This document shows, in pieces, positions 7,209 through 8,262 of a stretch of 8,262 nt of DNA (the stretch's first letter is position 1; every line of letters begins with the position of its first letter). The translations under genes and the position numbers were made by a program. The notes under the pieces are model-generated. The model was not told the DNA's origin. It worked only from the letters and a program-made list of their open reading frames with translations, and made no database searches. The DNA is from JBARRS01 sp049644345 (GTDB taxonomy: Bacteria > Actinomycetota > Thermoleophilia > Gaiellales > Gaiellaceae): the NCBI GenBank assembly GCA_049644345.1, contig JBARRS010000161.1:1-8262 (forward strand), given 5' to 3'.

Positions 7209-8262
7209 TCAGTGCGTGCTGCGCGGGTCGAACGCGTCGCGTAAGCCGTCGCCCAGCAGGTTGAAAGCGAGCGTCGCCAGCAGGACCGCGAGCCCGGGCC
7301 AGAGCATCAGCCACGGCTGCGCGGTGTAGTACTGGGGCGCCGTCTCGAGCAGGTTGCCCCAGCTGGCGGTGGGCAGCGGAATGCCGACGTTGAGGAACGA
7401 GAGGCCCGCCTCGAAGAGGATGTTCTGGGCGACGATCAGCGTCGAGTAGACGATGATCGGCGCGACGAGGTGGGGAAGCAGGTGCGAGCGGATGATCCGG
7501 AAGTCGCTCGCGCCGACCATGCGCGCGGCCTCGACGAACTCCTTCTCGCGCAGCGACAGAATCTGCGCGCGCACGATTCTGGCCGGATAGAACCAGCTGA
7601 AGAGGCCGATCACGAAGACGAGGGTCAGCACGCCCTTTCCGACAATGCCTCCGAGGGTGATGTCGTTCAGCCGCTGACCGACCGTGCTTGCGAGCGCGAT
7701 CACGAAGAGCAGGAACGGGAACGCCATCACGATCTCGGTTAGACGGGAGACGAGCGTGTCCACCCAGCCGCCGTAGTAGCCAGCGATCGCGCCGAGCAGG
7801 ACGCCGACGATCATGCTGACGAGCGTCGCGCCGACCGCGACCTCGAGCGAGACCTGCGCCCCGTACAGAAGGCGCAGGAACTCGTCGCGGCCCAGGTTCG
7901 AGTCGGCGCCGAGAATGAAAAGCGTGTGGGTGCAGTGCGAGCCCCCGGAGCAGACACCGCTCGGGGTAGAGATGATGTGAGTCCAGGGGCCGACGGGGAG
8001 GAACGTCTTCGAGTCCAGCGCCGACTGGATGAACTGATCGTTGGGCCCGTGGCCGAGCACGCGCGCCGCGATCGGAGCGCCCGCGAAGGCGGCGAGGATC
8101 AGGAAGATGATGTAGCCGCCGCCCGCGATCGCAGCCCTGTCGCGCTTGAAGCGGAGCCAGACCTGCTCCCAGTAGCCACGGGCACGGATCGCCTCGATCT
8201 CGCCGAGCTCCCCCTGCGTCTCGATCGCAACCGTGGACGCGAGGCCTGCTCCAGCTGGGATG
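7209..8262 (-). CDS. oppC: peptide/nickel-type ABC transporter permease, OppC/DppC family (N-terminus outside the window)
   Basis: This is the second membrane subunit of the pore. 350 residues are visible, ending at TGA 7209-7211; the start codon is beyond base 8262. Upstream of the GTG at 8060 the frame stays open and encodes a real OppC_N region: GYWEQVWLRFKRDRAAIAGG, then TM1 (about 48-66 of the visible part). That GTG is therefore an internal Val, not the start. After a long outer loop come LGADSNLGRDEFLRLLYGA (about 117-135, the usual LGTDxLGRD motif), several helices, the EAA loop EFVEAARMVGASDFRII (241-257), and a typical end NLLGDGLRDAFDPR. The outer loop carries a CX5C pair (Cys104/Cys110) not typical of the family. 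It partners OppB, although oppA lies between the two genes. Confidence 0.95.
   Translation of the reverse strand, partial: IPAGAGLASTVAIETQGELGEIEAIRARGYWEQVWLRFKRDRAAIAGGGYIIFLILAAFAGAPIAARVLGHGPNDQFIQSALDSKTFLPVGPWTHIISTPSGVCSGGSHCTHTLFILGADSNLGRDEFLRLLYGAQVSLEVAVGATLVSMIVGVLLGAIAGYYGGWVDTLVSRLTEIVMAFPFLLFVIALASTVGQRLNDITLGGIVGKGVLTLVFVIGLFSWFYPARIVRAQILSLREKEFVEAARMVGASDFRIIRSHLLPHLVAPIIVYSTLIVAQNILFEAGLSFLNVGIPLPTASWGNLLETAPQYYTAQPWLMLWPGLAVLLATLAFNLLGDGLRDAFDPRSTH

Noticed and set aside
7209..8060. GTG at 8060 as the oppC start
   Set aside because: The frame continues upstream to the window edge and encodes the OppC_N segment and the first transmembrane helix, so this GTG is an internal Val codon.

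Overview
The window is high-GC bacterial DNA (by eye about 60-65% G+C), with C/G-ending codons, GTG starts mixed with ATG, and all convincing genes on the minus strand, so it is read from right to left. The protein style (a GC-rich SBP_bac_5 transporter whose signal peptide has no lipobox, and a small zinc-finger anti-sigma-like protein) suggests an actinobacterium, perhaps of the Thermoleophilia type. That placement is an inference from style, not a database match.

Layout in transcription order: (1) 8262-7209, ABC transporter permease OppC, whose start lies outside the window; (2) 7103-5466, family-5 extracellular solute-binding protein (OppA-like); (3) 5358-4357, permease OppB; (4) 4313-3291, ATPase OppD; (5) 3290-2205, ATPase OppF, directly abutting OppD; (6) 2201-1845, a small three-helix membrane protein of unknown function, 3 nt after oppF; (7) 1789-1328, a membrane-anchored anti-sigma-factor-like protein with a ZAS zinc motif; (8) 1091-<1, atpD, the F1 ATP synthase beta subunit, cut by the left edge.

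Genes 1-5 make a complete peptide/nickel-type (PepT family) importer: one binding protein, two permeases and two ATPases. The gene order C-A-B-D-F is unusual because the binding-protein gene sits between the two permease genes. oppA has clear inverted repeats on both sides: a tandem pair upstream (7124-7168) and a 12-bp perfect stem with a C(UACG)G tetraloop downstream (5407-5434). This suggests mRNA processing or attenuation that sets binding-protein level apart from the membrane parts.

The right-to-left run then changes subject. The membrane protein looks operonic with the transporter. The anti-sigma-like gene has its own AT-richer 55-bp upstream gap with an inverted repeat. atpD follows after a 236-bp gap. 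No atpG (gamma subunit) precedes atpD, which is the normal arrangement. The atpD leader contains a possible H-type pseudoknot next to the ribosome-binding site and a weak candidate small reading frame that overlaps the atpD start. No CRISPR array, mobile element, tRNA or rRNA gene was seen. I found no convincing wholly new system; the most interesting signals are the RNA structures around oppA and atpD and the split ATP synthase context.
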